Source: Kiritimatiellia bacterium (lineage in GTDB: Bacteria > Verrucomicrobiota > Kiritimatiellia > RFP12 > UBA1067). From it: DNA of 40,756 bases. Below the pieces are notes generated by a model. The model was not told the origin of the DNA, searched no databases, and worked only from the letters and a program-made list of their open reading frames with translations. Every line of letters starts with the position of its first letter. The first letter of the stretch is position 1. Of this stretch, positions 1-7,525 are shown one piece after another. The stretch spans positions 1 to 40,756 of the forward strand of contig JAFSTA010000252.1 in NCBI GenBank assembly GCA_017450695.1, written 5' to 3'. The position numbers and the translations under genes were made by a program.

Positions 1-1007
1 ACCTCGGAGAAGTCGCGAATTTCGCGTCCGGTCAGTTTGGTGAACGCGCCGGGAGTTTTGCAGGTCTCCTGCACGTAGGCGCGGTAACGCGCCTGCAGTT
101 CCGGCGTGACGCGGACGCGCAACAGGCGGCGCGGGTAGGCGGCGTGGATGAAGGCATCCCACTGCGGACAGGCGGGATCGGCGAAACGCGCCAGCAGGCC
201 GTGCGCGACCTGATTCGTTCCCGCCTGATGCCGCAGGTAACTCTCCCACAACGGACGCGACTCGTAGGGAACGGTGCGCGACATCGGCGTGTCCGCCGTG
301 TCGCGGTACCATTTTTTGAACGACTGGTACAGCTCCATCTTCGGGTCGTTCACCGCGTAGTCCCAGGTGGGGTGGTGGAGCGGGGCGCGCTGCTGCGCCA
401 GCATCCGGATTCCGAAGAAGCTGGAATAGCGGATCGGCCATTCGGTGTTGAGCAGGGCGAGCGCGGCATCGCGACGCTGCGTCGCGGACATCCGCGCGAA
501 GGCGGCGGGATCGCGCTGGCGCACGCGCTCCTCGAAGGAGCGGCGGACAAAGCCCGCGACATCCCGCGCGTCGAACGAGCAGACCGAATTGCGGATGTCG
601 TACGAACGGTTGAACGTGGCGTAGTCCTCCGCCATGCGCTCCCAGCGGGTACGCGTGGCGGAATCGTCCAGTCCCGCCAGTTCCCGCGACGCGAACACGG
701 TCGCCTCCGGGTCGCGCGAGACGACGATCCAGCTGCTCCAGTGTTTCGGCGCATCGGGATAGACGGTCTCCGGGAAACGCGGATAGCAGCTGGCGACGTA
801 GCGCATATACCGGTCGTTGCGGTCCCAGACCGCGCGGAGGAAGGGCGCGAAACGGTAGTAGTCGTACCCGCCCGTCAGCGAGGCCGTCACCATCACCAGA
901 AACGGCCACACCATCGTGATGCCGCCGAGGATCAGCAGACAGTAAACCAAGGCGAGAAAGACTCTCGCCTTGGCTGTTTTGCGTTCAACTGGTAGCAGGA
1001 CTGCCAA
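1..1007 (-). CDS. Sugar ABC transporter permease, MalG-like (CUT1), N-terminal part
   Basis: The frame is open from a TTG at 1007 to the left edge (335 codons), so the gene is partial. After a short basic N-terminus there is one membrane segment (about residues 16-40) ending in PFLVMVTASLT. This resembles the first helix of MalG-type permeases, where a PF/W-M-x-x-SL motif leads into the periplasmic loop. The following 290 residues are hydrophilic and aromatic-rich and contain no further helix. Such a large extracytoplasmic insertion between helix 1 and 2 is inferred from family variants; ordinary MalG proteins lack it. The EAA loop and remaining helices would lie outside the window. The TTG directly follows the TAA stop of the upstream MFS gene, in the same frame, with an AGAAGG ribosome site 5 nt before it. 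Some other membrane-anchored protein with one N-terminal helix remains possible. Confidence 0.6.
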   Translation of the reverse strand, partial: MAVLLPVERKTAKARVFLALVYCLLILGGITMVWPFLVMVTASLTGGYDYYRFAPFLRAVWDRNDRYMRYVASCYPRFPETVYPDAPKHWSSWIVVSRDPEATVFASRELAGLDDSATRTRWERMAEDYATFNRSYDIRNSVCSFDARDVAGFVRRSFEERVRQRDPAAFARMSATQRRDAALALLNTEWPIRYSSFFGIRMLAQQRAPLHHPTWDYAVNDPKMELYQSFKKWYRDTADTPMSRTVPYESRPLWESYLRHQAGTNQVAHGLLARFADPACPQWDAFIHAAYPRRLLRVRVTPELQARYRAYVQETCKTPGAFTKLTGREIRDFSE

Positions 1008-2264
1008 TTACGCCTTCTCTACGGTGCGGGGCTGGAAGAGAACCGCCATCAGCACCATCAGGACGGCGGAGATGCCCAGCGCGATCAGGTACGGCTGCGT
1101 CCAGTTGTGGACCTTCACGGTCTCCGCCACGTTCTGCGCGTTGGTGATCGTCTTTTCCACGAGGTTCGCGTCCAGAATCTTCTGGAAGACCCAGTTGGAG
1201 AGGAGTGTGCCGCCACCGAACATGATCAACCCGATGAGACCCTGCGCCTGTCCGCGCAGTTCGGCGGGCGCCGCCGCATCGACGTACATCTGGCTGCCGA
1301 CGATCAACAGACCGAAGATCAAGCCGTGGATCAGGATGCCGCCGAAGTCCATCGCGTCACAGCAGGTCGAACCCAGATAGAACGAACCGTAACGGAAGAC
1401 CAGCGCGCCGAGACCGATGACCATCGCCCACTTGTAGCCGGCCTTCTTGAGGATGAACGGGATCATCAGCATGAAGATCAGTTCGAAAACCTGACCGAGG
1501 TTCATCGTCAGCGTGATGAACTTGAAGCCCTTCTCATCCAGGTAGGCGCCGTTATAGACGTTGTACCACTGAAAGGGAACCATCGCCAGCAGGATGAGGA
1601 TCGAGAAGACCGCGAAGTCCAGGCGCTTGAAGAGAACCAAAGCCTTGAGGCCGAGCGCGTCGGCGATTGACATCGGCGTCCCCTTCGCCTTGGGCGGGGT
1701 GGCCGGCAGGAAGAACGCCAGGAATCCGCCAAGGACGGAGGCAATCGCGCCGCCGAGGAAGATGTTGGAGGTGAGGTCGAAGTTCTCAATGCCGAAGCAC
1801 TTCGTTCCGATGATGGAGAAGACGGCGGAGGCAACCCAACCCAGCGAACCGAAGACACGGATCTGCGGGAACGCCTCGGTCGTGGAGTTCGCCATCGCGA
1901 TGGTGGCGGTCAGCGACCACGTCGGCATGTAGAAAAGCATGACGAGCAGGAGGCAGATGAAAAGCATCTTCGGATCCTGAATCTTCCATGCCCAAAGCAA
2001 CAGCGCGGCACCGGCGAAGTTGCAGATGGCGAGAACCTTCTCGCTGTTCAGGAAACGGTCGGCGAACATTCCAAACAACGGCGAGGAGATCGTGCCGAAG
2101 GCCATGATCAAACCGCACCAGAAGGCCCATTGCGCACCGTCGGGCATTTTCCCGACGTAGGCGAACATCGGAATGAACCAGACCGGCAGCATCATAAACT
2201 GCAAGAACATCATCGCGCTCAACTTGATGCGCGTACCCATTGACATGGACGAACTCTGTGACAT
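1008..2264 (-). CDS. MFS transporter, nucleoside:H+ symporter (NupG/XapB) family
   Basis: A 418-residue protein with about twelve hydrophobic segments and no signal peptide. The N-terminal half carries the family pattern of a helix-2/3 loop (GMFADRF) and a helix-5 region with FPQIRVFGSLGW, typical of nucleoside:H+ symporters (PF03825). In PVC bacteria such proteins are often linked to sugar or oligosaccharide uptake, so the substrate is open. The ATG at 2264 has AAAGGAAA six bases upstream. It is the first gene of an operon whose next gene starts at the base after its stop. A strong promoter overlapped by an inverted repeat lies 60-85 bp upstream. Confidence 0.85.
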   Translation of the reverse strand: MSQSSSMSMGTRIKLSAMMFLQFMMLPVWFIPMFAYVGKMPDGAQWAFWCGLIMAFGTISSPLFGMFADRFLNSEKVLAICNFAGAALLLWAWKIQDPKMLFICLLLVMLFYMPTWSLTATIAMANSTTEAFPQIRVFGSLGWVASAVFSIIGTKCFGIENFDLTSNIFLGGAIASVLGGFLAFFLPATPPKAKGTPMSIADALGLKALVLFKRLDFAVFSILILLAMVPFQWYNVYNGAYLDEKGFKFITLTMNLGQVFELIFMLMIPFILKKAGYKWAMVIGLGALVFRYGSFYLGSTCCDAMDFGGILIHGLIFGLLIVGSQMYVDAAAPAELRGQAQGLIGLIMFGGGTLLSNWVFQKILDANLVEKTITNAQNVAETVKVHNWTQPYLIALGISAVLMVLMAVLFQPRTVEKA

Positions 2265-2320
2265 AACCGTTTCCTTTCTGATTGGGGAACATCCCCGCCC
2301 TGTTTGACTGAACGGGTGAA

Positions 2321-2349
2321 ATTATCCCAATTCTCGGAATCCGTGTCAA
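2321..2349 (-). promoter_or_regulatory. Sigma70-type promoter of the MFS/ABC operon
   Basis: Reading on the minus strand, a perfect TTGACA (2349-2344) is followed after 17 bases by GATAAT (2326-2321), about 57 bases before the start codon. Confidence 0.75.
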
Positions 2350-2370
2350 TCCGATTCTTGGAGGGATTCC
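2336..2370. promoter_or_regulatory. Inverted repeat around the MFS promoter -35 box, candidate operator
   Basis: GGAATCC (2336-2342) and GGATTCC (2364-2370) form a 7-bp inverted repeat, 28 bp centre to centre. It encloses the TTGACA box. A direct repeat TCCGATTC occurs at 2350 and 2368. The position is that expected for a repressor site; the protein is unknown. Confidence 0.4.
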
Positions 2371-2406
2371 GATTCGTCGCGTCCTTGTGGGAATGTCAGT
2401 TTTGTT

Positions 2407-2640
2407 TTGCCTCGCGCAGAGACGCGGAGACGCAGAGGGGGAACAGGACCCCAAATCGGGGAAGTAACAGGAGTGCCGTTTCCCCGAAAAGCCGCGTCAG
2501 CGGCGATTGAACCATTTCACCTTTTCACTTACTCCTGACGGCTGAGTCGCTTTGGTCCCTTCCGTCTCTTTGATCCCTTTTGCCTCCCGAAAAGCGACAA
2601 GCGTGTCGCCTCCCCAAAACAGGCGGCGTCAGCCCCCTTC
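2407..2640 (+). repeat. Intergenic mosaic-repeat fragments
   Basis: The 458-bp spacer between rpsG and the MFS gene holds no gene. It contains pieces of the mosaic family seen intact at 20591, 36970 and 38251: a CGCAGAG-rich segment (2407-2440), the words AACAGGAGTGCCG and TTCCCCGAAAA (2468-2492), and GCGTCAGCGG. The variant AAGCGTGTCGCCTCCCC follows at 2600. The words are shared with other spacers but the order differs. Confidence 0.6.
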
Positions 2641-2664
2641 TTTTCAGCCTCTCAGAAAAAGCGA

Positions 2665-2694
2665 GCGGGCGGTCTCGGATTCGAGACCGCCCGC
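2665..2694 (-). terminator. Rho-independent terminator of rpsLG
   Basis: GCGGGCGGTCTCG and CGAGACCGCCCGC form a perfect 13-bp stem with loop GATT. On the minus strand it is followed within four bases by TTTTT. It lies 29 bp after the rpsG stop. Confidence 0.9.
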
Positions 2695-2722
2695 GGTTCT
2701 GTAGCGAATTGACAGGGAACGA

Positions 2723-3196
2723 TTACCAGGCGTAATGGGCGAACGCCTTGTTGGCCTGCGCCATCTTGTGGGTGTCATCACGCTTCTTGATGACATTGCC
2801 CTGCCCGTTGAACGCATCCAACAGCTCCAGCGCAACCGCCTTCGGCATCGGCGTACCGCGACGCGCACTGGCGTACTGGGACATCCAGCGGAGCGCAAGG
2901 GAGAGCTGACGCACCTCGCGGATCGGGACGGGAACCGGGTAGGTCGTGCCGCCGACGCGACGGGACTTCACTTCGACTTTCGGCTTCATGTTGGCGATTG
3001 CCGTGTTCAAAACTTCCAAGGGATCCTGATCCGCCTTCGCCTTCCGAAGTTCCTCGATCGCGCCGTACACGATCCGCTCCGCCGTGGACTTCTTGCCATC
3101 GCGCATCAGCGCATGCACCACGCGGGCCACCAGTTCGCTCTTGTACTTCGGGTCAATCGGGGCGACCCGTTTCACTGCACCATGTCTTCTAGCCAT
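2723..3196 (-). CDS. rpsG: 30S ribosomal protein S7
   Basis: A 157-residue protein of the usual S7 length. It starts MARRHGAVKR and carries the S7 signature region around DPKYKSELVARVVHALMRDG. It has the VGGTTYPVPVPIR segment and the conserved helix RWMSQYASAR. S7 nucleates assembly of the 30S head on 16S rRNA and contacts E-site tRNA. It follows rpsL by 8 bp in the classical str order. The transcript ends at a strong terminator instead of continuing into fusA and tuf. Confidence 0.98.
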   Translation of the reverse strand: MARRHGAVKRVAPIDPKYKSELVARVVHALMRDGKKSTAERIVYGAIEELRKAKADQDPLEVLNTAIANMKPKVEVKSRRVGGTTYPVPVPIREVRQLSLALRWMSQYASARRGTPMPKAVALELLDAFNGQGNVIKKRDDTHKMAQANKAFAHYAW

Positions 3197-3204
3197 AATC
3201 CGCC

Positions 3205-3585
3205 TTAGTTCTCTTTCTTCTCGCGTTTCATACCATACTTCGAACGGCTGCGGTTGCGGCCATTCACGCCCAAGCTGTCCAAGCAGCCACGGATGATGTG
3301 GTAACGGACACCGGGAAGGTCTTTCACACGACCGCCACGAACGAGGACAACGCTGTGCTCCTGCAGGTTGTGCCCTTCTCCGGGGATATATGCGGTCACT
3401 TCATACCCTGTGGTCAAACGCACACGGGCCACCTTGCGCAAGGCCGAGTTCGGCTTTTTCGGAGTCTGCGTCTTCACCACCAAACAAACGCCACGGCGTT
3501 GCGGACACCCCTTCAGCGCAGGGGATTTGCTCTTCTTCTGCGCAGGGGTACGCCCCTTGCGCACTAACTGATTGATAGTCGGCAT
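3205..3585 (-). CDS. rpsL: 30S ribosomal protein S12
   Basis: A 126-residue S12 starting [12 protein letters not shown]. It has the decoding-centre loops [17 protein letters not shown] and [18 protein letters not shown], followed by [13 protein letters not shown]. The lysines that are commonly replaced in streptomycin-resistant strains are present (in PKKPNSA and GRVKDLPG), so the protein looks streptomycin-sensitive. The ATG at 3585 has AAAGGA upstream. It is the first gene of the short rpsL-rpsG operon and has its own promoter about 40 bp upstream. Confidence 0.98.
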   Translation of the reverse strand: MPTINQLVRKGRTPAQKKSKSPALKGCPQRRGVCLVVKTQTPKKPNSALRKVARVRLTTGYEVTAYIPGEGHNLQEHSVVLVRGGRVKDLPGVRYHIIRGCLDSLGVNGRNRSRSKYGMKREKKEN

Positions 3586-3623
3586 TGATTCTTTCCTTTA
3601 GAATTCGCTACAAACGTTTGGTC

Positions 3624-3652
3624 AATATACCATTTTTCCCGGGGATAGGCAA
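3624..3652 (-). promoter_or_regulatory. rpsL promoter
   Basis: On the minus strand TTGCCT (3652-3647) is followed after exactly 17 bases by TATATT (3629-3624). The predicted start site is near 3617, giving a leader of about 30 bases. TTGCC plus TATA-type boxes recur at several promoters in this window. Confidence 0.75.
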
Positions 3653-3923
3653 GAGGGAATTTTTCCAAATTTTTTGTTCGCTTATTGGCGCTAGTGGATG
3701 GCGGAAGTGGGCATTTGCTGTCAGCCTTGACCCCGTCGCCCGCACCATACGCAGGAATGTACAGGAGGGCAAGTTTTGTTTTGCCTCACACGGAGGGCGC
3801 TTCGCGCCAACAGGGAAACGTGACACTTCGACTCGTCTCGTGTCTCATCTCTCACGCCCCGCGTGTCCCCTGTCTCGTGCCTTTTACTTCACGCGGAGCC
3901 GCAGGGAACGCAGAGAACGGGAG

Positions 3924-3944
3924 GGGCAACGTCCCCCGTTGCCC
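3924..3944. repeat. REP-like hairpin, copy 1
   Basis: GGGCAACG (3924-3931) and CGTTGCCC (3937-3944) form a perfect 8-bp stem. The flanks GAGAACGGGA and GAATTG match, in reverse orientation, those of the hairpin at 7392-7411. Confidence 0.6.
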
Positions 3945-4008
3945 GAATTGTGGGGGTGCGCCTGCCTGTCCTCCGTAGCCTTGCGCAGGAAGGAGCGCAA
4001 CCGCAATG

Positions 4009-4044
4009 TTGAACACGCCTACCCGGCTGAACACGCTTACCCCT
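4009..4044 (-). repeat. 9-nt-phased tandem repeat, copy on minus strand
   Basis: Four 9-base units, read on the minus strand, alternate a GGGTARG-type word with CGTGTTCAR. The array is followed by CATTGCGGTTGCG, almost the same word that ends the array at 23607-23678. Confidence 0.6.
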
Positions 4045-4072
4045 CTGGCGGCGTCAACTCCCCTACCCTGCC

Positions 4073-5374
4073 TTACTGCACACAGGTCGGGAGCCAGGTC
4101 GCGATCTGCGGGAAGCAGACGAGCAGGGCTGCCGCCACGAAGAGCGCAAGCAGGAACGGTACGGTTCCCTTGAAGATCGTCTGGATCGGAATCGTCCGGT
4201 CGATGCCGTTCACGACATAGACGTTGACGCCGACGGGCGGCGTGATGACGCCCATTTGCGTGACGACCACGACCAGCACGCCGAACCAGATCGGGCTGTA
4301 GCCGAGCTTGAGGATCACAGGATAGAAGATCGGGACGGTCAGCATCACCAGCGCCAGCGAGTCCACGAAACAGCCCGCCAACAGGTAGAAGATGGAGACC
4401 AGCAGGATCACGCTCCAGGACGGCACGGAGAGGTTCGAAAGCCAAGTCGCGAGATGCACCGGGATCCCCGTCACCGCAAGGAAATGTCCGAAGACCGTCG
4501 CTCCTGCTACGATGATGATGACCATGCAGGAGGTACGGATCGTCTCTTTCATGGCGCGTCGGATCATCCGCCAACTCGCCTTCCCGCTGAACAACGCGAT
4601 CAGGAGACTTCCCAGCGCGCCGATGGAGGCACCTTCGGTGGGGGTGAACCATCCGGCGAACATTCCGCCCATTACGAGCGCAAAGAGGAGTAACGTCTCG
4701 ATCACGCCCTTGAGCGAGGCAAAACATTCGCGAAGCGGATACTTCGGGCGTTCCGGCGCGTAGTTGGGCCGCAGGATGCAGAGGCCGCAGATCACGAGAC
4801 AAAAGAGTCCCGCGATCAACAGACCGGGCAAGACACCTGCAACGAACAACTTGCCGATCGACTGTTCCGTCAGGATACCATACACGATGAAAACAACGCT
4901 GGGCGGGATGAGCATGCCGAGTCCCCCACCCGCCGCCACGACACCACCGGCCAGTTCGGGATCGTACCGGAAGCGTTTCATTTCGGGCAGAGCGACTGCC
5001 GCCATCGTCGCGGAGGTCGCGGGACCGGATCCGCAAATCGCGCCGAATGCGGCACAGGCCCCGACCGTCGCCATCGCCAGCCCGCCAGGCAACCGGCCAA
5101 ACCAGTGGTTGGCTGCATTGAATAACTTGGTGCTGATGCCCGAATGGAAACAGACCTGCCCCATGAACACGAAGAGCGGAATCACGGTCAGCCCATAATT
5201 CATAAAGGTGTCGAGAAAATCGGCTGACAACACCGCAAGCGCCGCGTGGGGCGACACCACCGCCGCGAAGCCGACGACGCCCACGATGGCCATCGCGAAG
5301 GCGACCGGAAGACTGGCGATCAGCAACACGACCATGACCAGCAGGCCGACAATACCACAAGTGATGGGATCCAT
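4073..5374 (-). CDS. dctM: TRAP transporter large permease (DctM family)
   Basis: A 433-residue protein with about twelve membrane segments and the DctM features GSGPATSATMAAVALPEM and PTEGASIGA. It is the ion-coupled membrane subunit that moves an organic acid or sugar acid inward in exchange for the sodium gradient. The frame is open further upstream, but the ATG at 5374 is chosen. It falls 2 bp after the DctQ stop, and the protein then begins with the expected hydrophobic helix MDPITCGIVGLLVMVV. It is the last gene of a P-Q-M operon. The substrate cannot be read from sequence; uronates or other carboxylates are usual for the family. Confidence 0.93.
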   Translation of the reverse strand: MDPITCGIVGLLVMVVLLIASLPVAFAMAIVGVVGFAAVVSPHAALAVLSADFLDTFMNYGLTVIPLFVFMGQVCFHSGISTKLFNAANHWFGRLPGGLAMATVGACAAFGAICGSGPATSATMAAVALPEMKRFRYDPELAGGVVAAGGGLGMLIPPSVVFIVYGILTEQSIGKLFVAGVLPGLLIAGLFCLVICGLCILRPNYAPERPKYPLRECFASLKGVIETLLLFALVMGGMFAGWFTPTEGASIGALGSLLIALFSGKASWRMIRRAMKETIRTSCMVIIIVAGATVFGHFLAVTGIPVHLATWLSNLSVPSWSVILLVSIFYLLAGCFVDSLALVMLTVPIFYPVILKLGYSPIWFGVLVVVVTQMGVITPPVGVNVYVVNGIDRTIPIQTIFKGTVPFLLALFVAAALLVCFPQIATWLPTCVQ

Positions 5375-5376
5375 GG

Positions 5377-5865
5377 CTACAGCAACTCCTCTCTCGGACG
5401 AATCAAATGGAAGAGTGAGACAACGGCAGTCAACGCACAGGCGGCGGCGATTACCCAGGCAACCCAGTAGGTCGGGCATTGCAGCGTAGGCGTCACCTCG
5501 CCGTCACGCAGCAGACTCTGCCCGCGCTGAACGAACCCACACGCCGCGAAGCTGAACGCGATGACCTGGAGGGTACGCATGACGCTATCGACAATCATCC
5601 GGTTGCGGTAACTGAGCTGGTGGAAGAAGTGTTCAATGGCGACGTGCCCCTTGACCGCCGTCGTGATCGGCAACGCCGCCGCAATGGTGATGCCCCCCGC
5701 GAGACGCACCATGTCATACGCCCCCGGTACGCTCAGTCCGAACCGGCGCAACAGGACGTCCGTGCAGGTGACTAGCATCATAAAACCGATGCCGACGCCG
5801 GCCAGCCAGGAAGACCAGATGACGACCTCCCGCAGCCAACGCCACGATTTTGTTTTTCTGCTCAT
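5377..5865 (-). CDS. dctQ: TRAP transporter small permease (DctQ family)
   Basis: A 162-residue protein with four predicted membrane helices, the normal size for a DctQ subunit. It contains the conserved [10 protein letters not shown] motif after helix 1 (about residues 33-42). It pairs with the large permease in the membrane. The ATG at 5865 overlaps the stop of the binding-protein gene by ATGA, and GGAG precedes it, so translation is probably coupled. It ends 2 bp before dctM. Confidence 0.92.
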   Translation of the reverse strand: MSRKTKSWRWLREVVIWSSWLAGVGIGFMMLVTCTDVLLRRFGLSVPGAYDMVRLAGGITIAAALPITTAVKGHVAIEHFFHQLSYRNRMIVDSVMRTLQVIAFSFAACGFVQRGQSLLRDGEVTPTLQCPTYWVAWVIAAACALTAVVSLFHLIRPREELL

Positions 5866-6923
5866 TGTTTCGCTCCCATTTCCCGATGCGCCTTCTCAAC
5901 CGCGTCGAGCAGGTCTTTCAAAAATGCCTTGCCGGGCAATCCTTTCGCCTCCGCCTTCTCCGCGAAGTCGGCTAGCACGGGCTTTACGCGCTCCTGCCAG
6001 CGGGCCGTCTCCTCGGACGGCAGCTTGTAAATTTCCTTGCCGTGTTCCTTCAGCCAGTCGATGGAGACCTGATCCGCCTGGTTCCAGCCCGCGCCGTGGC
6101 GGTCGATCCACTCCGCGCTGACCTCCTCGAAGATCCGCTGGATGTCGGGGGGCAGACTCTCCCACCGCTCCTTGTTCATCGTGACGTACATCGTGGTGGT
6201 GTAGCCGGTCGCGGGCGTATCCACAACCGAGTTGATGACCTCGCCCTGCTTCCACCCCTTCAGCGTCTCGATGGGACAGAACGTCGCTTTCACAACACCT
6301 TTCTGCAACGCCTCGTAGGTGTCGCCCTGCGGCATCCCGATCGAGTTGCCTCCCAACAGGTTCACGATTTTCACGCAGAGTCCCGTCGCGCGCACGGTCA
6401 GCCCCTGCAAGTCTTCCAACTTGCGCACGGGGGGAACAGTCGCCACAATGCCAGGCCCGTGGGCATGGACATAGAGCAGGTGCGTGTTCTCGATTTCCTT
6501 CGGACGGTACTTGCGTATCAGCTCATTCGTAATGCGCGTGGCGGAAATACCGTCCGGGTAGCCGACGGGGAGGTCGAATCCTTCAATGAGAGGAAAACGC
6601 CCGCGCGTGTACGCGAAGCAACTCATACCGAGGTCAGAGATACCGTCCATCACGCCGGAATAGCACTGGTCGGCCTTGGTCAGGATTCCGCCGGGGAAGA
6701 TACGGATCTCCACGCGCCCTCCTGAACGCTTCTTGATTTCATCCGCCCACTTGCCGGCCTCGATCGTCTGGATATGCGTAGGCGGGAAGAAAATGCTGTA
6801 GTTCAGCCGGATCACCTGCTGCTCCCCACTGCGGGAACAGCCTTGCAGGAACGCGGCCAGCCCCAGCAGGACTGACACCACCCACATGCGGCTTTCACCT
6901 TTCGTATGTGAATTGAATTTCAT
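5862..6923 (-). CDS. dctP: TRAP transporter substrate-binding lipoprotein (DctP family)
   Basis: A 353-residue exported binding protein. A 17-residue earlier start is possible, but the ATG at 6923 has GAGGTG upstream and gives a clean lipoprotein signal ending LAAFLQGC, with Cys about 28. The mature part has the DctP pattern: an RIFPGGIL strand near residue 80, the ligand-arginine region [13 protein letters not shown] near 180, and [14 protein letters not shown] near 205. It captures the substrate outside the membrane and hands it to DctQM. It is first in the operon and has its own promoter. Confidence 0.93.
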   Translation of the reverse strand: MKFNSHTKGESRMWVVSVLLGLAAFLQGCSRSGEQQVIRLNYSIFFPPTHIQTIEAGKWADEIKKRSGGRVEIRIFPGGILTKADQCYSGVMDGISDLGMSCFAYTRGRFPLIEGFDLPVGYPDGISATRITNELIRKYRPKEIENTHLLYVHAHGPGIVATVPPVRKLEDLQGLTVRATGLCVKIVNLLGGNSIGMPQGDTYEALQKGVVKATFCPIETLKGWKQGEVINSVVDTPATGYTTTMYVTMNKERWESLPPDIQRIFEEVSAEWIDRHGAGWNQADQVSIDWLKEHGKEIYKLPSEETARWQERVKPVLADFAEKAEAKGLPGKAFLKDLLDAVEKAHREMGAKQ

Positions 6924-6980
6924 CGGCACCTCATTTCGGCAAGCGTGTCCCGACAGGAATATCCTTGCCAACGGCCCAAG

Positions 6981-7008
6981 AGTATATCAAAATTTCATAC
7001 ATTCGCAA
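6981..7008 (-). promoter_or_regulatory. dctP promoter
   Basis: On the minus strand TTGCGA (7008-7003), 16 bases, then TATACT (6986-6981). The predicted leader is about 50 bases. Confidence 0.5.
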
Positions 7009-7028
7009 AGAGCAAGTGTGACGAAAGA

Positions 7029-7090
7029 GCCGATATTCTTCCTAGATGTGAACCACGGAAATCACGAAACAGATAGATGAGGATGAGGCT
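7029..7090 (+). repeat. Partial copy of the mosaic repeat
   Basis: The segment from GCCGATATTCTTCC through AACCACGG and AACAGATAGATGAGGATG matches 20722-20785 with few differences. It carries only this middle part of the long block. Confidence 0.7.
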
Positions 7091-7210
7091 GTTGTTCCTG
7101 TATCCCCCAGTTGGCCGGTATCACACTTTGCAAAATGTGATACCTACAAAGAAACAGAGGCGGAATCGAAACTTCTGATTTTCCGTGTACTAGGGTAAAT
7201 GAGGTTGACT

Positions 7211-7320
7211 GTGTGATTGTTCACCAATCGCACTTGGCACAATTGCCCACAAATCGCATCTGTCCATTTGTATTTGTGGCATGGGCGGTATTTTTGAATA
7301 GTTGGGTTTTGTGAACAATG
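7211..7320. repeat. MITE-like palindromic element, copy 1
   Basis: The ends are GTGTGATTGTTCAC (7211-7224) and GTGAACAATG (7311-7320), so TTGTTCAC/GTGAACAA is an 8-bp terminal inverted repeat. The interior is AT-rich and full of CACAA/TTGTG words. A second copy of the same length and ends lies at 35197-35311. No coding capacity is seen. Confidence 0.6.
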
Positions 7321-7343
7321 AAGTGATCGGCAAACATTCTAGG

Positions 7344-7370
7344 CGTGTTAAGCCGGTTCAGCGCGTTACC
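7344..7370 (+). repeat. 9-nt-phased repeat, short copy
   Basis: Three 9-base units beginning with the anchor CGTGTTAAG, then CCGGTTCAG and CGCGTTACC. The anchor is shared with the arrays at 20570, 23634 and 38735. Confidence 0.5.
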
Positions 7371-7391
7371 GAAGTGCGCCCATCCCCATTC

Positions 7392-7411
7392 GGGCAACGA
7401 GGACGTTGCCC
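7392..7411. repeat. REP-like hairpin, copy 2 (inverted)
   Basis: GGGCAACG, loop AGGA, CGTTGCCC. On the minus strand it is preceded by GAGAATGGGGA and followed by GAATGGGG, matching the copy at 3924. It lies about 115 bp after the stop of the GH36-GH127 gene and could end that transcript, although no T tract follows. Confidence 0.55.
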
Positions 7412-7525
7412 CTCCCCATTCTCCGCGCCTCCCAATCGGGGGATCTCGAATTCGACTCTTTGTGGACTCTAAGGGGTAGGGCTTTGGACACATGGTTCGC
7501 CATTCTGGTGGTCGTGTGTACGACC

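Larger units (their letters stand above)
3760..4047. repeat. Intergenic repeat cluster between rpsL and the TRAP operon
   Basis: The 487-bp spacer 3586-4072 has no gene. It holds CTC/GTC-rich text (3830-3880) and a CGCAGAG-type segment (3890-3920). It also holds the hairpin GGGCAACG/CGTTGCCC (3924-3944) and a 9-nt-phased array on the minus strand (4009-4044). All have relatives in other spacers of the window. Confidence 0.6.

Noticed and set aside
144-995. A plus-strand frame of 283 codons at the left edge
   Set aside because: The minus-strand frame over the same bases has a membrane segment and normal composition and continues the MFS operon; the plus frame is arginine-rich and lacks features.
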